Part shown: one piece after another, positions 36,600 through 49,781 of the stretch | Numbering within the stretch: position 1 is the stretch's first letter | Layout: each line of letters begins with the position of its first letter | Assembly (NCBI RefSeq): GCF_003576645.1 | Contig: NC_044923.1 | Coordinates: 17,429,711-17,493,710, forward strand | Direction: 5' to 3' | Origin: Ipomoea triloba | Lineage: Eukaryota > Streptophyta > Magnoliopsida > Solanales > Convolvulaceae | Length of the DNA stretch: 64,000 bases | Made by a program: the position numbers and the translations under genes | The notes under the pieces: generated by a model | What the model saw: the letters and a program-made list of their open reading frames with translations, nothing else | Told to the model about the DNA's origin: nothing | The model's database searches: none

Positions 36600-37675
36600 C
36601 ACCTATATGAAAAATTTTAACATTTAGAATATGTAATATATATCTCAGCATTACCACGAACCATTAATATGTGACTTTAGGTTCATAGTCATATTATTAA
36701 CGAGTAATATTTAATAACTCATACTCGTAAGTCATGAGTGACACCTAGTGTCATGACTACTTTATTGACAATGAAATATATTTATATACATTATAATAAA
36801 CATTTATGTTACAAATATCATGCAACCTTCCTTCACCACAACACTTATTCTGAACCAAGTAAAGATCATGGTCAAACCTATAAACCTGGTCAATATGTCT
36901 ATTCAATAATCTTAACCTGAAGTCCAACTTTATTATACTCTGGTCAAAGATTCTCGTTATATGATTATCGAATAGACTAGAACATCCTACCTCAAGAAGG
37001 TGGATCCTATATTGAACCCACACATGTCTCCGTGCAATACTGAACTAGGCCACTAAGTACACTTATAGTCGATAAGGAACAAAAGATGCATACTAGCAAA
37101 AATTAGTCCTCCATATGAACAAGACAACCATGTTGTCTCAAGTAAAATGATTATTGCATACTTGTAACATACAATGATCAGCATACTCACGCTGACACTC
37201 ACATCGTGAGCCCCCTGATCAGGAACTCTATTGTGGACTCACGCCGACACTCACACCGTGAGTATCGGCGTGAGTTCTTCTAGACAATCTTCACGCTATT
37301 GTTTTGCTCCTTCATTCCCCAGTGTGCCGTTTGGTGTTTTCATTGTGCTTTAAAGCCCCATTTTTTCCCAAGATTAACATCTTTTCATGCTTGCTTGCTC
37401 ATAATAACTCGGTCTTTAATTTCCTTCTCTCAATCAAGATACATCGAAGTATGCATTGTTCCAAGTAGTTGACATGTGTATGGTGATGCAACTTTGAAGC
37501 CTAGTGTCCACTAGTTATTCATTTAAATTGGGAGCTTGGACATTAGTGGATAATGGATTGTTTTAGCGGTTTTTACCTGCGAATTGTATAAATTATTTGT
37601 AAAAAATATTTATTAAAATTAGGTGTTTAGAGTTAACGGTTAACGTAACATGTAAAATGACCTATAAAGGCATAA
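36600..37675. other. Intergenic DNA, possibly an LTR-retrotransposon relic
   Basis: 36690-37080 has balanced, non-genic sequence with 'gtgacacctagtgtcatgac' and resembles the non-coding part of an LTR element, but no paired LTR was found. 37195-37280 holds two hairpin-forming 'cactcac(a/c)(c/t)cgtgag' words. Confidence 0.3.
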
Positions 37676-37678
37676 CAA

Positions 37679-37684
37679 TAATAA

Positions 37685-37741
<57 letters not shown>

Positions 37742-37762
37742 GAAGAAGAAGAAGAAGAAGAA
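37679..37762. repeat. (TAA)n then (GAA)n microsatellite
   Basis: About 20 TAA units followed by about 7 GAA units. Confidence 0.95.
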
Positions 37763-37815
37763 ATTTTTAAAAAATAAGAGAAGTTGAAGGAGAAGAAGAA
37801 GAAATTTTTAAAAAA

Positions 37816-38501
37816 GGAATAAGGTTCAAATTGGCCACTGAACGTAACCTGAAAGTGCAATTAGGCCACTAAACGAAAAAAATGTGCAATTAGGTCACTG
37901 AACACTCCAAATGCATGCAATATCACTTGATAGCAGGTTACCTTCATTTTCATCAGGTTACCTACTTACATGAATGGTGAGCTGATATTTTAAAATATTT
38001 TTTAATAATGAACTTTAAAATTAAAAATTAAAAATTAATTAAATATATTAAAAAATTAATTAAAATATTTAAAAAATATTAATATTAAAAAATATTAAAA
38101 ATTAATATTAAAAAATATTTTAAAAATTAATATTTTTAATTTTTTAATTTTTATTTTTAATATTTATTAAATAATAAAATTAAAAAAATTAATTAAAAAT
38201 ATTAAAATATTAATATCAAAAAATTTAAAAAGTAATATTTAAAATTAATATTAAAAATATTAAAAATTAATATTTAAAAATTAATATTTTTTTAATTTTT
38301 AATTTTTAATTTTATAAATTATTTTAAAATGCCACATCACCATCCATGTAAGCAATCAACCTGATAAAATGGAAGGTAACCTGCTATCAGGTGAAATTGC
38401 ATGCATTTGGAGTGTTCAGTGGCCTAATTGCACATTTTTTTGGTTCAGTGGCCTAATTGCACTTTTAGGTTACGTTCAGTGACTAATTTAAACCTTATTC
38501 C
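37816..38501. mobile_element. Non-autonomous Mutator-like element (686 bp)
   Basis: It starts GGAATAAGGTTCAAATTGGC; the complement of its right end is 'GGAATAAGGTTTAAATTAGT'. Inverted repeats extend about 160 bp ('gaaggtaacctgctatcagg' versus 'tagcaggttacct'). Flanks TTTAAAAAA (37807-37815) and TTTAAACAA (38502-38510) are a 9-bp duplication with one change. The centre is almost pure A/T. Confidence 0.85.
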
Positions 38502-39300
38502 TTTAAACAAATAAGAGAAGTTGTGTGGCTCCCCCTTAGTTTTTCCATTTTGAAAAGTGGAATTGGAGCCTTGAGACTTCCTAGCTATATAAGGAGCCCT
38601 AGGGCTCAACAAATTTTACTTGCTTATATTGATGAGATTAATTGGGAGAATTAAAAATGCGCATGTGCATATGGAGCATTATATTGTGTGCATATTAAGC
38701 ATGTCTCCATGTTGCACACAACATATGCTTAATATGCACTCATGCTAGGGATTTAGGGTTTAGAGTTTAGGCAATGATGGGGGGCATATTCTCAATAGCT
38801 CTTTGTACCTCTCCCAAGCATCATAAATGCTAGCTCTCAGAGTCCATCAGTGAAAGAAGAGATATCATTCCACAACTTGACAGTTTTAACTAGTGGAAAG
38901 TACTTGGACATGAAAGCTCTAACCAGCTTCTCCCAAGTGGTGATGGTTTTTATGAAGAGTATTTTAGATGAGTTTTGTATGAGAGGGTATCCTCACACTA
39001 AATATCATTATCAAAGAATGACAATATGAGTCATATTATTTGTCTCTCAAGCATAATGTATTAACTATTTTATTGAAAATCAAGCCCAAAGTAAAGGGTT
39101 GGATAATGCAAATAATGAAATTAAACAACTAACTAGCAAAGGAATTGGATAATAATAAATGAGAAAGCGGCCGGAGGAGAATAGGAACTTGGATTTGGAC
39201 AAGGAAACGCAATTGAATCGGGATAGATAATGGATGTCACATAATCGGTAGGAAGCCTTTTCCAAGGTCATTTCACACTCTTAGAGCACTTAATGACATT

Positions 39301-39356
<56 letters not shown>

Positions 39357-40640
39357 AGGCACAACAATGCGTTCTATAAGGCTAAACAATGTACTCAGGA
39401 AGGCTCACCTATATGCACTCTAAGGCAAAACAATATTCACTTTGAAGAGATCGAGAACATTGTGCTATGGAAAGCATAACAATGTGTTGTGCAAAATGGG
39501 AAAAAATGCTATGCAAGAAAAAGAAACTTACTTTCACAAAGTTATAAAAATGCCACCGCATTTTTTTTAAAAAAAAAATTGCTTCATTCTCACGTTGATT
39601 TGGAATGAATCAATGGCTGTGATTAAATCCTATTTTTCAGCTAAGCTTCTATTTCACTTGATCAGTTACACATATGTGTGTGTGTTTGTTCAAATGAGAA
39701 CCACCTTTAGGTGAGAATGGTAGAACCAACATGAATGTACAGAATCTATTACATTAATGCACACAATATACTCCAAGGTAGATTGTGTGCATTGTGTGGC
39801 TGGAATATGAACTTGTGTGCATTCATGAAGTAGATTGTAAGCATTTATGTAGTAGTTCGCATGTTCTCACCTACCCTTAATGGGTAATGGTAATTTTTAT
39901 TTATTATTTTAAGGATTTCAAAATTTAGTTAAAAGTTTTGGTTAATCGGTTAACTAGCCGATTAACTGAAAAAAGTTCCGTTTGCTTAATTCGGTTATAG
40001 AAACTTGTATTTCATTAAGGGTTAAAGGTTTGAAAATTTTGATTAATTCAATTTGATTAACCGAATGCACACCCCTAACTACAATGCTAATAAATTGAAT
40101 TGTCTAAGTTATTAAAATTATTATCTATGATCCTATCTTTTCCTTCATATGTTCTTGTTCTATCTTTACAACTAATAAACATGACAACACCAAATCACCT
40201 CACCATCTACAGTAGCTCAGATCCTTATTTACAACTCTGAAGAATGAAGCAATATAATGGTCCAAATTAATTAGTGCATAAACAAATTATCATAAGAAAG
40301 TTGTCACAACCATGCAACTAAAACTCCTGTATTTTGGTTTTGCAAGCTCTTGTAACTAGATAAAAAAAAATAGAATACTAGCAGCTCCTTATATATGTAT
40401 TGAATTAAAATGGAGAGGCAAATTAAAGGTTAAGTTGGGCCCAGCAGTGCACTGTTGAGCATGAGAGATGAGCCATGTAGGTGACTTGGGATATCTATCT
40501 GCTTGCATCACACCATAGCCATGGATAAAGATTACTGCATTTTTCTATTGGTAGCTTCTTTTAGGACCATCTATCTGAGTTGTATATTAAGAAAAATCCA
40601 CATTCTTCTATAAAGAAAAGTTTTTTTTTTTTTTTTTTTT
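38502..40640. other. AT-rich intergenic DNA
   Basis: Contains a (TA)n run at 39303-39354. 39355-39880 has 'aggc..aacaatg' words and 'tgttcaaatgagaaccacct', which may be Helitron-like, but no ends could be placed. No gene seen. Confidence 0.4.
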
Positions 40641-40654
40641 TTTTAAGAAAAGCT

Positions 40655-40838
40655 AAACCCAAGTTGAGCCTTATTTGAGTGACTGAAAAGTTTTGCATTT
40701 TTTTTTCTTGGGATACCCAAGTTGAGCCTTATTTGAGTGACTGAAAAGTTTTGCATTTTTTTTTTCTTGGGATACCCAAGTTGAGCCTTATTTGAGTGAC
40801 TTTGAAAAGTTTTGCATTTTTTTTTTTCTTGGGATAGT
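40655..40838. repeat. Three-unit tandem repeat, about 60 bp
   Basis: 'acccaagttgagccttattt' to 'gttttgcatttttttt' occurs three times, the third with a 2-bp insertion. Confidence 0.9.
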
Positions 40839-41290
40839 GGTGGTCAAGTTGTACCACCAATGTTGAGAACATTCTCTTGTTGCTTATTACACCGGACCAT
40901 GAACTTGGTCCTACCACTTTTTTACAACTCATGAATTGAAGTCTGATAATTTTGGGAAGTATATATGGTGAACAACTCAACTAGAACATAATCATTATAA
41001 GCTAAAGATTTTTATTTGAAAAAATGTACAAATTTAGCCCTAGCTAATGTTATTATTATCTGGTCAATTTTTCCCATTTTGTTATTTTCTAGTTTTTTTT
41101 TTGACAATTATTATTTTCTAGTTAGTTTTACTCGTATGTTTCAATATTTCAGCAATTTGATCATTTCGTTAGTGATGTTTATAATCTATCCAAATAATGT
41201 ATATGATTTTTTAAAACCTAACTACTACATATCTTCAACAAATAAACATAAAAGGTGAAAAAGTTAAAAAAAAAAAAAATCAAACTCTTA

Positions 41291-41498
41291 GGACAACCTC
41301 AATGGAGCGAGGTTTTTGGGTGAGTTTTTTGCTAAAGTGGAAGCAAAGGAAAATGAAGTCACTAAGGAAAGGTGATTATTAAAATTCTTCCGCATGGAAA
41401 TTGCCCAACCCTCTACACGTATTTACTGGGCGATTTAAATGGTCGCCAGCTGGCCCACAAAAAATCCAACCTAAAACCCCATTAATCATGGGTTGCTC
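41291..41498. mobile_element. PIF/Harbinger-like MITE (208 bp)
   Basis: It starts GGACAACCTCAATGG and ends CCATTAATCATGGGTTGCTC, with a TTA duplication at 41288-41290 and 41499-41501. Confidence 0.8.
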
Positions 41499-42285
41499 TT
41501 ATGCTTATCTGCGAGTATAATCCATTGTATTTTCTGAGTTTTATGAAATTGAACATTTTATTTTAATTATTTTCATGTGGCACTTAAAATGGTTATATTG
41601 AACGGTCAGATTGAAAGCAAGTTTATATTGATAGATTGTTAATGTCAGTAATAAAATGATCAAATTAATCGAAATATTAATATAGATCAGAGCAAAATAA
41701 CCACTTAATAAATAGCATGCATAAGGCTAAATTGATAGTTTACCCATTTTATTTATTTATTGTTTGTTTGTTTGTTTGTTTGTTTGTTTTGTCCTTTCAT
41801 TTTCTTTAAATCTTGAGTTTAGCTAGTAGTATTATATCTATATATGCAAAGGGGGACGTATGAGGAGAAGACAAATATGATTATATGATGCTTAGGTAGC
41901 AGCTAGCTAGATAGCATGTATGGTCCCCTATCTCAGTGCAAAATTATATTGGACAGATCAGAAAGGGACAGATTGGGTATATGATTAATTATAGAGAATT
42001 ACTAAGAAAATAATTGAGGTTTGGATAAGGAAATTTCCTTAAAGAAGACAGGTCATGCATCATCAGTGTGAACCATGAAGCAGCATTTGTTGTTTCTTCC
42101 TTGTTCTCATACCTGCAATTTGCAATGCATAATTATTAATGGTGGGATTTTAGACTTTTAAAATGCAATATTGCCCCTTTGTAGCTTTGGAAGTCCAATA
42201 ATTCTATGGCACGTTTTCATATCAAGACTTCGTCAAATAATATAGTAATGTAATTAATTCATCCAATTACCCTATACACAATTAT
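41499..42285. other. AT-rich intergenic DNA
   Basis: Has a (GTTT)n run at 41760-41790; otherwise nothing recognised. Confidence 0.45.
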
Positions 42286-43475
42286 GGCAAAAATTTTCGT
42301 GTCTCACGGATCATTATTTTGTGAGACGGGTCAGGTCAAAATGAAAATGTAATATCTATTATACTGAAAAAATGTAATACTAATCAGGAATAAAATGTTT
42401 ATTAATCTCATATGGGAAACTGTAATACTTTTGAAGAAAAATGTAATATATATTTTTACATTTTGAATTAAAAGTATTACATTTTTCCTCATAATTATTA
42501 CATTTTCTCTTATATAAGTAACAAACACTTATAGTTTTGATGAAAAATGTAATACTTTAACATCAAAATGTAAAAGTATTACATTTTTCCTCAAAAGTAT
42601 TACACTTTTCCTTATGAGGAGGGTGTTTGGTAGCAAGGAGAGTTCAAACTTTCCTGGGAATTTAAAAGGTAGGAAAGTTATTTCTATATTTGGTGCAATC
42701 TTTGACGTATGAAAGTTAGAGTCAATGGGAACCACATTCCATGATATCAAGGAAAGTAAATCCCACCTAGGAGAGGTAGGATTCTTTTTCCCGAGTGGCT
42801 AAGAATCTACTAGATTTATTCAATTATGTATTTATCCTTTTTGGCGACAGATTAAAAGTCTCTTATAAATATAAATAATTTGTCTCTTTCACCATTACAC
42901 ATTGTTTATCAAAGAAATTTAAATCAAGGTACGCAGTTAAAGTTTTATGTAATCTAGTTTGCAATATGATTTATTACGTAATGATGCAGTACGTGAGGGC
43001 GTGTGTATCTATGTAGTACTTTATATATATCTTGATTAACTTGACTTTAATTTTTGGGTACTTAATTAATTTGATGACTTGGTGATTTTTTTACATATAG
43101 TTTATTAATTTACAAGTAATTTATTAAATTCCCGATTTTTGTTTCTAATTTTTGTGTATAGCAAGGATATATTAGAGATTATAAATATTTTACTAGGCAA
43201 TTTTAAATGAACCAAACATGTTAATTAATTTTTCAGATAATTTAATTGTTATGTTTCCAGTAACACCAAACATGTTAATTAATTTTCCCTGTAAAGTTAG
43301 TCCCATCAAACATATTCCTTGGAAACATTTATCAAAGAATTTAATTAATGAGAAAGTACCAAACGAACTCTATAAGTAACATAAACACATTATTTCTTAA
43401 TAGTATTATATTTTTTGTATAAATATTACATTTCTATATTGACCTGACTTTTCTCAAGGCACAAGAGTATGACCC
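42286..43475. mobile_element. Mutator-type MITE ('gtgagac' family) with a nested element
   Basis: It starts GGCAAAAATTTTCG and ends AGAGTATGACCC, flanked by a perfect 9-bp duplication CACAATTAT (42277-42285 and 43476-43484). The interior has the family's 'aaaagtattacatttttcct' words. The 755-bp insert at 42616-43370 separates the halves. Relatives: 49091-49546, 49782-50318, 50609-50695 and 51248-51680. Confidence 0.85.
42616..43370. mobile_element. Nested DNA transposon relic (755 bp)
   Basis: It starts GAGGAGGGTGTTTGGTA; the complement of its right end is 'GAGTTCGTTTGGTA'. It is flanked by TAT on both sides, and rejoining the flanks gives the uninterrupted family sequence 'ccttataagtaac'. 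No transposase seen. Confidence 0.7.
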
Positions 43476-43794
43476 CACAATTATATATTCTATATTAAAA
43501 ATGCTGAAACTATATTAAAAATTTAAATCTTTAAACCACTTGACTATTAGTGTATTATAATACGAATATATATCTGATCCTTTGAACATTAATATATTAT
43601 ACCATTTAAACATTATCAATATCGTGATAATTTAATTAATTTGAGCATGATTTGTAGGGCGCATCTTGCTATGATCCATGCATGAAAGCTAGTACTGATT
43701 TTTTCCTTTCTTTTTTTTTTTTTGTTTAATTTTGTTTTTAATACTTTTTCTTTTGAGTAAATGGCTAGGAAGCAGTACACTATATTATATTTGA

Positions 43795-45438
43795 CTAGTT
43801 TTATACGCGCATTGCGCATATGGGTTAATGCCCAATGTTTATATTTATATAAATATTTGAAAGTATATCAATGCAAGATTATATAGGAGAAGTTTATACA
43901 TGGATAATTGAATGTCGAATTTTTTTTATTTAAATATCTAACTCAAAGTATATGAATCGAAGATAATATAGAAAATTCATTATAATTATTACTAAAATAA
44001 ATGTTTGCAACCTTGTAAAATCGATAGTCTAAATATTTGGTCTAAAAATGATAGTCTAAATAAATACTACTTTTCATTTGAATTTTTCTAAGTGTTCTTA
44101 ATCCTCTTTTGAGTAACATTGTCATTGTCTTCATCTTTACTATTTGTTCTCTTCCTTTTTGTTGGTAGTGTGTTATTTGCAATTCGGTTATTGTTGGTAG
44201 CATAGATGACAACGCCATGCATTGAGATTATGATATAGGAGCTATGAACTTTCCTTTAGGTGTTCTGTTTGGGGTTCATTTGGTTCAACCATTATTGTTG
44301 AATGAGTTATTGTGGATAAAGAAATCCCTAGTTTAAGAAAAAATGATTAAATAAATTAATAAAAATTTGACAATTTAAAATATTATATATTCCAAAGATA
44401 TTAAAAGGTAGTTTCTCGCTTCAATTTGTTGGGTAATGGGTTATTTGAGTACTTTCATTGTCAACAAATGTTGGGTAATGGGTTATTTGAGTACTTTCAT
44501 TGTCAACAAATCCCCGGTAATGGGTTATTTGAGTACTTTCATTGTCAACAAATCCCCAAAGTAGTTAATATGATTGGTTTCAAACTATTCTTTTTTATTT
44601 TTTAATGGTATTAAAGAAATACATATGTATCATTTTTTGGTGTAACGACTAATTTATTTAATTCAATAAGAGTAAAATAGAGCGATTCCGCTTCAATTTG
44701 TTGGGTTATTATTTGAGTACTCCCTTCGTCAACCAATCCCCAAGTAGTTAATATAATTAGCTTCAAATTATTTTAAAAATTTTTTTTCATAGTATTAATA
44801 AAATACTTGGTAAATAAATATATAACATTATTTTGTACTATAACTTTGATATTTAATTACAAGATATTGTAAAAATAAGATAATGGACAATGTAATGAAG
44901 ATCAATTGATAAATTTGAATGTAAAGAAACTTTGCATGGGAGAAAATAAAGACAATATAACTAATGAAATTATTTCTCTTATTTAATTTAATTTTTTGAT
45001 AATGAATAATTGTTTCAAATAAAGGTATTGTAGACACATAATTCTAAATTAAAGAAATACATATGTATCATTTTTTGTTGTAGCTACTAATTTATTTAAT
45101 TTAATAAGAGTAAATAGAGTGAGAAACTTAATTATGTCAAATTTGATTGAGATGAGGTTCGAACCTAAGATCTTTCTTATAGAAATTAATGGGTAAATTA
45201 AAAGTTAACGGAATATTAACGGAGGAGAAAGAGAATATTTAACGGAAAACTTAACGGATAATCATAAAAGTAAGGTTAAATTAGGTAATCTCTATTAATA
45301 ATATTAATCTGAATTATCTTAACCATCTATTTGATTAAATAATTCATCTGAACCATCCATTTGATTAAATAATTTGACCGTCATTTTTTTTACCCATTTT
45401 AGGCCTAACTCTCTTTGGCTCTTATTAGTATAAGTAGA
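43795..45438 (-). mobile_element. Complete non-autonomous Helitron B (1,644 bp)
   Basis: On the minus strand it starts A|TCTACTTATACTAATAAG and ends with the ATGCGCAATGCGCGT hairpin, ATAAAA and CTAG|T. It matches Helitron A along its length, apart from about 95 bp explained by a 45-bp tandem triplication at 44427-44560. No Rep/helicase gene. Confidence 0.9.
44427..44560. repeat. 45-bp tandem triplication inside Helitron B
   Basis: 'ggtaatgggttatttgagta' plus 'ctttcattgtcaacaaat' occurs three times; Helitron A has one equivalent. Confidence 0.9.
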
Positions 45439-46490
45439 TCTTCTAAAGTTAAAGAAGTTTGGATCAATACAAAAATTGTTGATTCAACAACATTTTAATT
45501 TAATATTATTAAAAAGTCAATCTTTATTTAGACCTATTGTAACAGATAATGATCAAGTAATGTATATATATTAACACAAGAAAAGAAAAACATAAAAAGC
45601 AAAAAAAAAATTTTGAAATATCTTAATTTATCGTTTTGGTTCCTACTATCAAAAGTTAGAAAATATATCAAAACAATCAATTGAAAATCTATTGAAAATA
45701 CATTATTTTTCCTGCGTAAGATTATATTATGTTACGAGTCTTATAAGTACTGTTTTTTTACTCATTTAAATAGGTTGAGAAAATAGCTATGAAGAAATAC
45801 TACAATGTAACAGAGTCAGTAGTACTATTTTAGTACTGTTTTTTTTTTTTTTCTCATTTAATTACCCTTTTTTGAGTCACAAATAGTAATAAAGACGAGT
45901 GGGCAGGGCAGGAGCATATGATATCCCACTCGGTTTTGGTACTCCATTCCTAGCTATGATTCAACTAAAACCAGTTGTCTCTTTGACCCAACCAAAACTG
46001 TGGATTTCACTTCAAACCAACAAGCCCAGCTGTTTAATTTGTTCTGTCTTTCCATTCAATGTTGCAATGATCTTAGGTTTCGATTATTCCTAGATACTTC
46101 CTACCTATACATTCTATGTCCTAATTAAGTTCACCGACTGCTAACATTATTGAGTATCTCTCTCACACACACATATACAAATTCTGGTTCATATGAGAAA
46201 TTGAGAGATTGATATTTTTTTGATTTTTTTTAAATTATTTACTTTTATATTACAAAGGGGTGTTTTGGTAATTTTGAAGTGTGTTTTGAATGACCAACGC
46301 GATTTTAGTGGTTTAATTTATGGTAAATTTTAGATTCACTTGCTGGTGTATGTACTCTTTTTCTTCGTGTGAGTTTTTGTACATCTTGCTTTAGGCTTTT
46401 CTTCTTTTGTGTTTATTGTTTTCAACCGTTGACTCAAGTAGGTTTTGATGTTTTTTAATTGTATATCATTTGAGTATAATATTGTCTATT
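45439..46490. other. Intergenic DNA
   Basis: 45895-46095 is a less AT-rich island whose open frame I do not recognise. No other feature. Confidence 0.4.
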
Positions 46491-46492
46491 TT

Positions 46493-46683
46493 GGTGATTG
46501 ATCTATGTGTATTTTTTGCAAGTGTTCACTATGGCCTTCATAGGTGTGTATTTGCACGGTCGGTGATGTGCATATTAGGTGATTTAGAAGAACAAGGTCC
46601 AATTGCACATCTGACGGTGTGCACTGTGGCCTCCGTAGGAGTGCATTTGCACAATCGATACTGTGCATTTTGGGTGATTTAGA
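46493..46683. repeat. Two-unit degenerate tandem repeat, about 100 bp
   Basis: 'ttcactatggccttcatagg' and 'tgcactgtggcctccgtagg' head parallel units ending 'tgtgca(t/t)..ggtgatttag'. Confidence 0.7.
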
Positions 46684-47149
46684 GGAGGAATAAAGTTCAA
46701 CTGTAAAATGTGAGAATTAATCATTGCCAACCATCAGGGTTCATCAATGGTTGTTTGTTTTAATTAATAAAAATACGGGGCTAATTTTATAATTATTACT
46801 CGTACACACTTTCAACTTTGTAATATTTATAAAACAGACTATGGCGTTCAAGTATATATTTGCAGAGTTAGTGGTGTGCATCCTAAGCTACTAGTATGAA
46901 TTAGAATGAGTAGGCGTAGAAAATAAGGAAAAATCATACTCTCCCGGCATAGACGATAAAGCAGGTTTTTTGCAAGACGAATTTGCCCTTTGAGCGTGAT
47001 TTTTGAAAGATTTAACATGCTAATTAATTAAGTAAATTTCTTTGATGCCATTATGTTGTGTGTGGTTTATACATACATACACACTTTAACTATCAATTTA
47101 AACTTTTTAGTTGCAACCATCATTCAATTACTTTTTTGTATCCATAGTT

Positions 47150-47461
47150 AATGCTATATGAGGTCCTTCGAGTTTATTGATTTTGTTACGTTTAGTCCTA
47201 AACTTTTAAATTGACCTCTCGTGATCATTCGACTTTCAAATTGTTACTATATGCGGCCCAAGTTTATCACCCATAATCCTTCAACTTTCAAAATTTAACC
47301 AGTTGTGGTCTTCCTAGAAAGACCATAAGTGGTTAAAATTTGATAGTTGAAGGACCATGAGTGGTTAACTTGGACCACGGATGGTAACAATTTGAAAGTC
47401 GAAGGACTACGGGTGGTCAACAAATTCACTATACTCGAAGGACCCCATATGGTATTAATTC
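47150..47461. mobile_element. Palindromic MITE, full-length copy
   Basis: It starts AGTTAATGCTATATGAGGTC; its right end reads, on the minus strand, 'AATTAATACCATATGGGGTC'. The arms converge on 'ggtcttcctagaaagacc' near 47310. Same family as 6632-6911. Confidence 0.8.
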
Positions 47462-47544
47462 TAAAAAGATATTATGGTGCACATGTTGTGTGTAGTTTGT
47501 AAAAAATTAATCAACTCGTACACTTCGACAAATCTCGCACACAC

Positions 47545-47548
<4 letters not shown>

Positions 47549-47628
<80 letters not shown>
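47549..47628. repeat. (TA)n microsatellite
   Basis: About 40 TA units. Confidence 0.97.
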
Positions 47629-47629
<1 letters not shown>

Positions 47630-47739
47630 CTTGTGAAATTAATTAAGAAAAGTTCAATTTTGTTTCCGAAACAGTGTCATTTTCAAAATTTGTAAACAAA
47701 AAGCTATTTAAAAATGACATTCCTTTAACATTGATAACT

Positions 47740-48670
47740 CGGAGTGTGTGTATTGTAAGTGTACAAATGATACACATTTGGATTCTATTATAATTGGCTT
47801 AATTATTAGTCAAAATATAGGTTGTTTTATTAGGTTACATTTTATTGTGCTGGATCAGTTTCTGGATCAAAGTCAGAACTCGCTACAGGCAGTCTGGATC
47901 AGCTACAGAATGCAGAACAGTGGACATATTCATCTAACCGAATTTGATATCTTTGATCCACTATTTTTACTGAGATTTTAAATGAAAGTTGCAGCTTATT
48001 TTGAGGGAATTTCAGCTGCACAAATTCATATCATATTGGTTGAAGGTTCGGCTATATAAACAGCGCCAGTACTTGTGATTTCCACTTAAATTAATATGCT
48101 ATTCTGATCCAGCAGTACACAAAACCTTTCTACAGCTTATTAGTGTTATTTTGAGAGTTATATCAGCTTTGTATAAGTGTATGATGATGTCGTATTGTTG
48201 ATGGTTGATTGTGGCATGCACGTGGTCAGCTTGTAGATGATAAAGGCGTTGATTGGAGTGCTTTTTGTAACCGTATAGAGTGTATGGTTGTTTTGAGACT
48301 CCTTGTAACCCTTTGTGATCATCTAGTGGATTAGACTGATGTGTGTTGCCCCACAGACGTAGGTGTTGAGCTCCGAGATGCGTAAATAAATCTTCGGTGC
48401 ATGGTTCCATTTATTTACTTATTTGCTTTATTTATGTAGGAACTTTAGGCTTATCTTGTGCATTCAAATTTATGTCCCTTTGTGATCATCTAGTGGATTG
48501 GGCTGATGTGAGTTGCCCCATAGACGTAGGAATTGAGCTCCGAGCTGCATAAACAATTCTTCGGTACATGGTTCCATTTATTTACTTATTTGCTTTATTT
48601 ATGTATGAACTTTAGGTTTATCTTTTGCATTCAAATTTATGTAGGAACTTTAGGCTTATCTTGTGCATTC
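47740..48670 (+). mobile_element. Copia-type LTR relic with internal tandem duplication
   Basis: A CTATATAAA TATA box at about 48052-48060 is followed by transcript-leader-like sequence and the phrase 'gtgatcatctagtggatt', typical of plant copia LTRs. The 167-bp block starting at 48309 is repeated at 48476, with a partial third unit near 48643. No second LTR or coding region is linked to it. Confidence 0.5.
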
Positions 48671-48685
48671 AAGATCCACGATACA

Positions 48686-48690
<5 letters not shown>

Positions 48691-48749
<59 letters not shown>
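48691..48749. repeat. (TA)n microsatellite
   Basis: The paralogous site at 61367-61386 has a much shorter run. Confidence 0.95.
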
Positions 48750-48752
<3 letters not shown>

Positions 48753-49090
48753 TAGAATTGACCCTATTACATGGTAGTATCTGCTCACCTATACTTTCTC
48801 AATATGTTGAAACACAAAGAGTCATTATCGCCTCCACTAAAGCTCTATCTCATGACCTCCCATATGGAAGAGTTACTACATGTTATCTAAACACAAGGTG
48901 CTTGGCTATATATATCTAATCTAATTTAAAAACATAATAAGTGTGAATGAAGGTTATACCCTTCATTTATGTCCGCGCTTTCCATTAAGTTTTTTTGTAC
49001 ATTATGCTATAAAAGTTGTACTTTATAATATATTAGACAAACATACCCCTACCGTTATAACTTCCGTTATCTTTTCCACTATTGTTATCA

Positions 49091-49546
49091 GGGTCACACT
49101 TGTGTGAGACCGTCTCACGGATCCTTATTCGTGAGACGGGTCGGGTCGGGTCAAAGCACCATGCAAATGTCATACTTATATGTGCAAATCTCACACTTAT
49201 ATGCTCAAACATAACACTAATCAAAAATACAATTTTTGTTACTTATAAGAGAAAAAGTAATACATTTTTCATAATAAGTAATGTTGACAAGTGCCTCTCA
49301 CTTATAAGGGCAAATATAATACTTTTGAGGAAAAATGTAACACTTTTAAATTGAAATGTAAAAGTATTGTATTTTCCCTTAAAAGTATTACATTTACCCT
49401 AATAAGTAACAAAAATTTTATTCATGATTAGTATTACATTTGAGCATATAAGTATGACATTTGTGCATATAAGTGTTACATTTGCACTTTGACCCGACCC
49501 GACCCGACCCGTCTCATGGTGAGACGGTCTCACACAAGTTTTTGCC
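49091..49546. mobile_element. Mutator-type MITE, 'gtgagac' family
   Basis: It starts GGGTCACACTTGTGTGAGAC and ends GTTTTTGCC, with a perfect 9-bp duplication TTGTTATCA (49082-49090 and 49547-49555). Confidence 0.9.
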
Positions 49547-49781
49547 TTGTTATCATGCACATGCAGTCACTATATATTTTCTTATTTTATTCAATAATAA
49601 TAATATATACACATTATATATTAGAGTTATAAGTTAGTTATTTCCTAAAATATAAATATAAAATTTATAAAAATATTTTACATTAATATTATTATTTACA
49701 ATAATTTAAATATCTAACATTTAAAAAATTTTAAAATTTAAATATTAAATATTAATATTGGGCACATATTAATTAGGTGCG

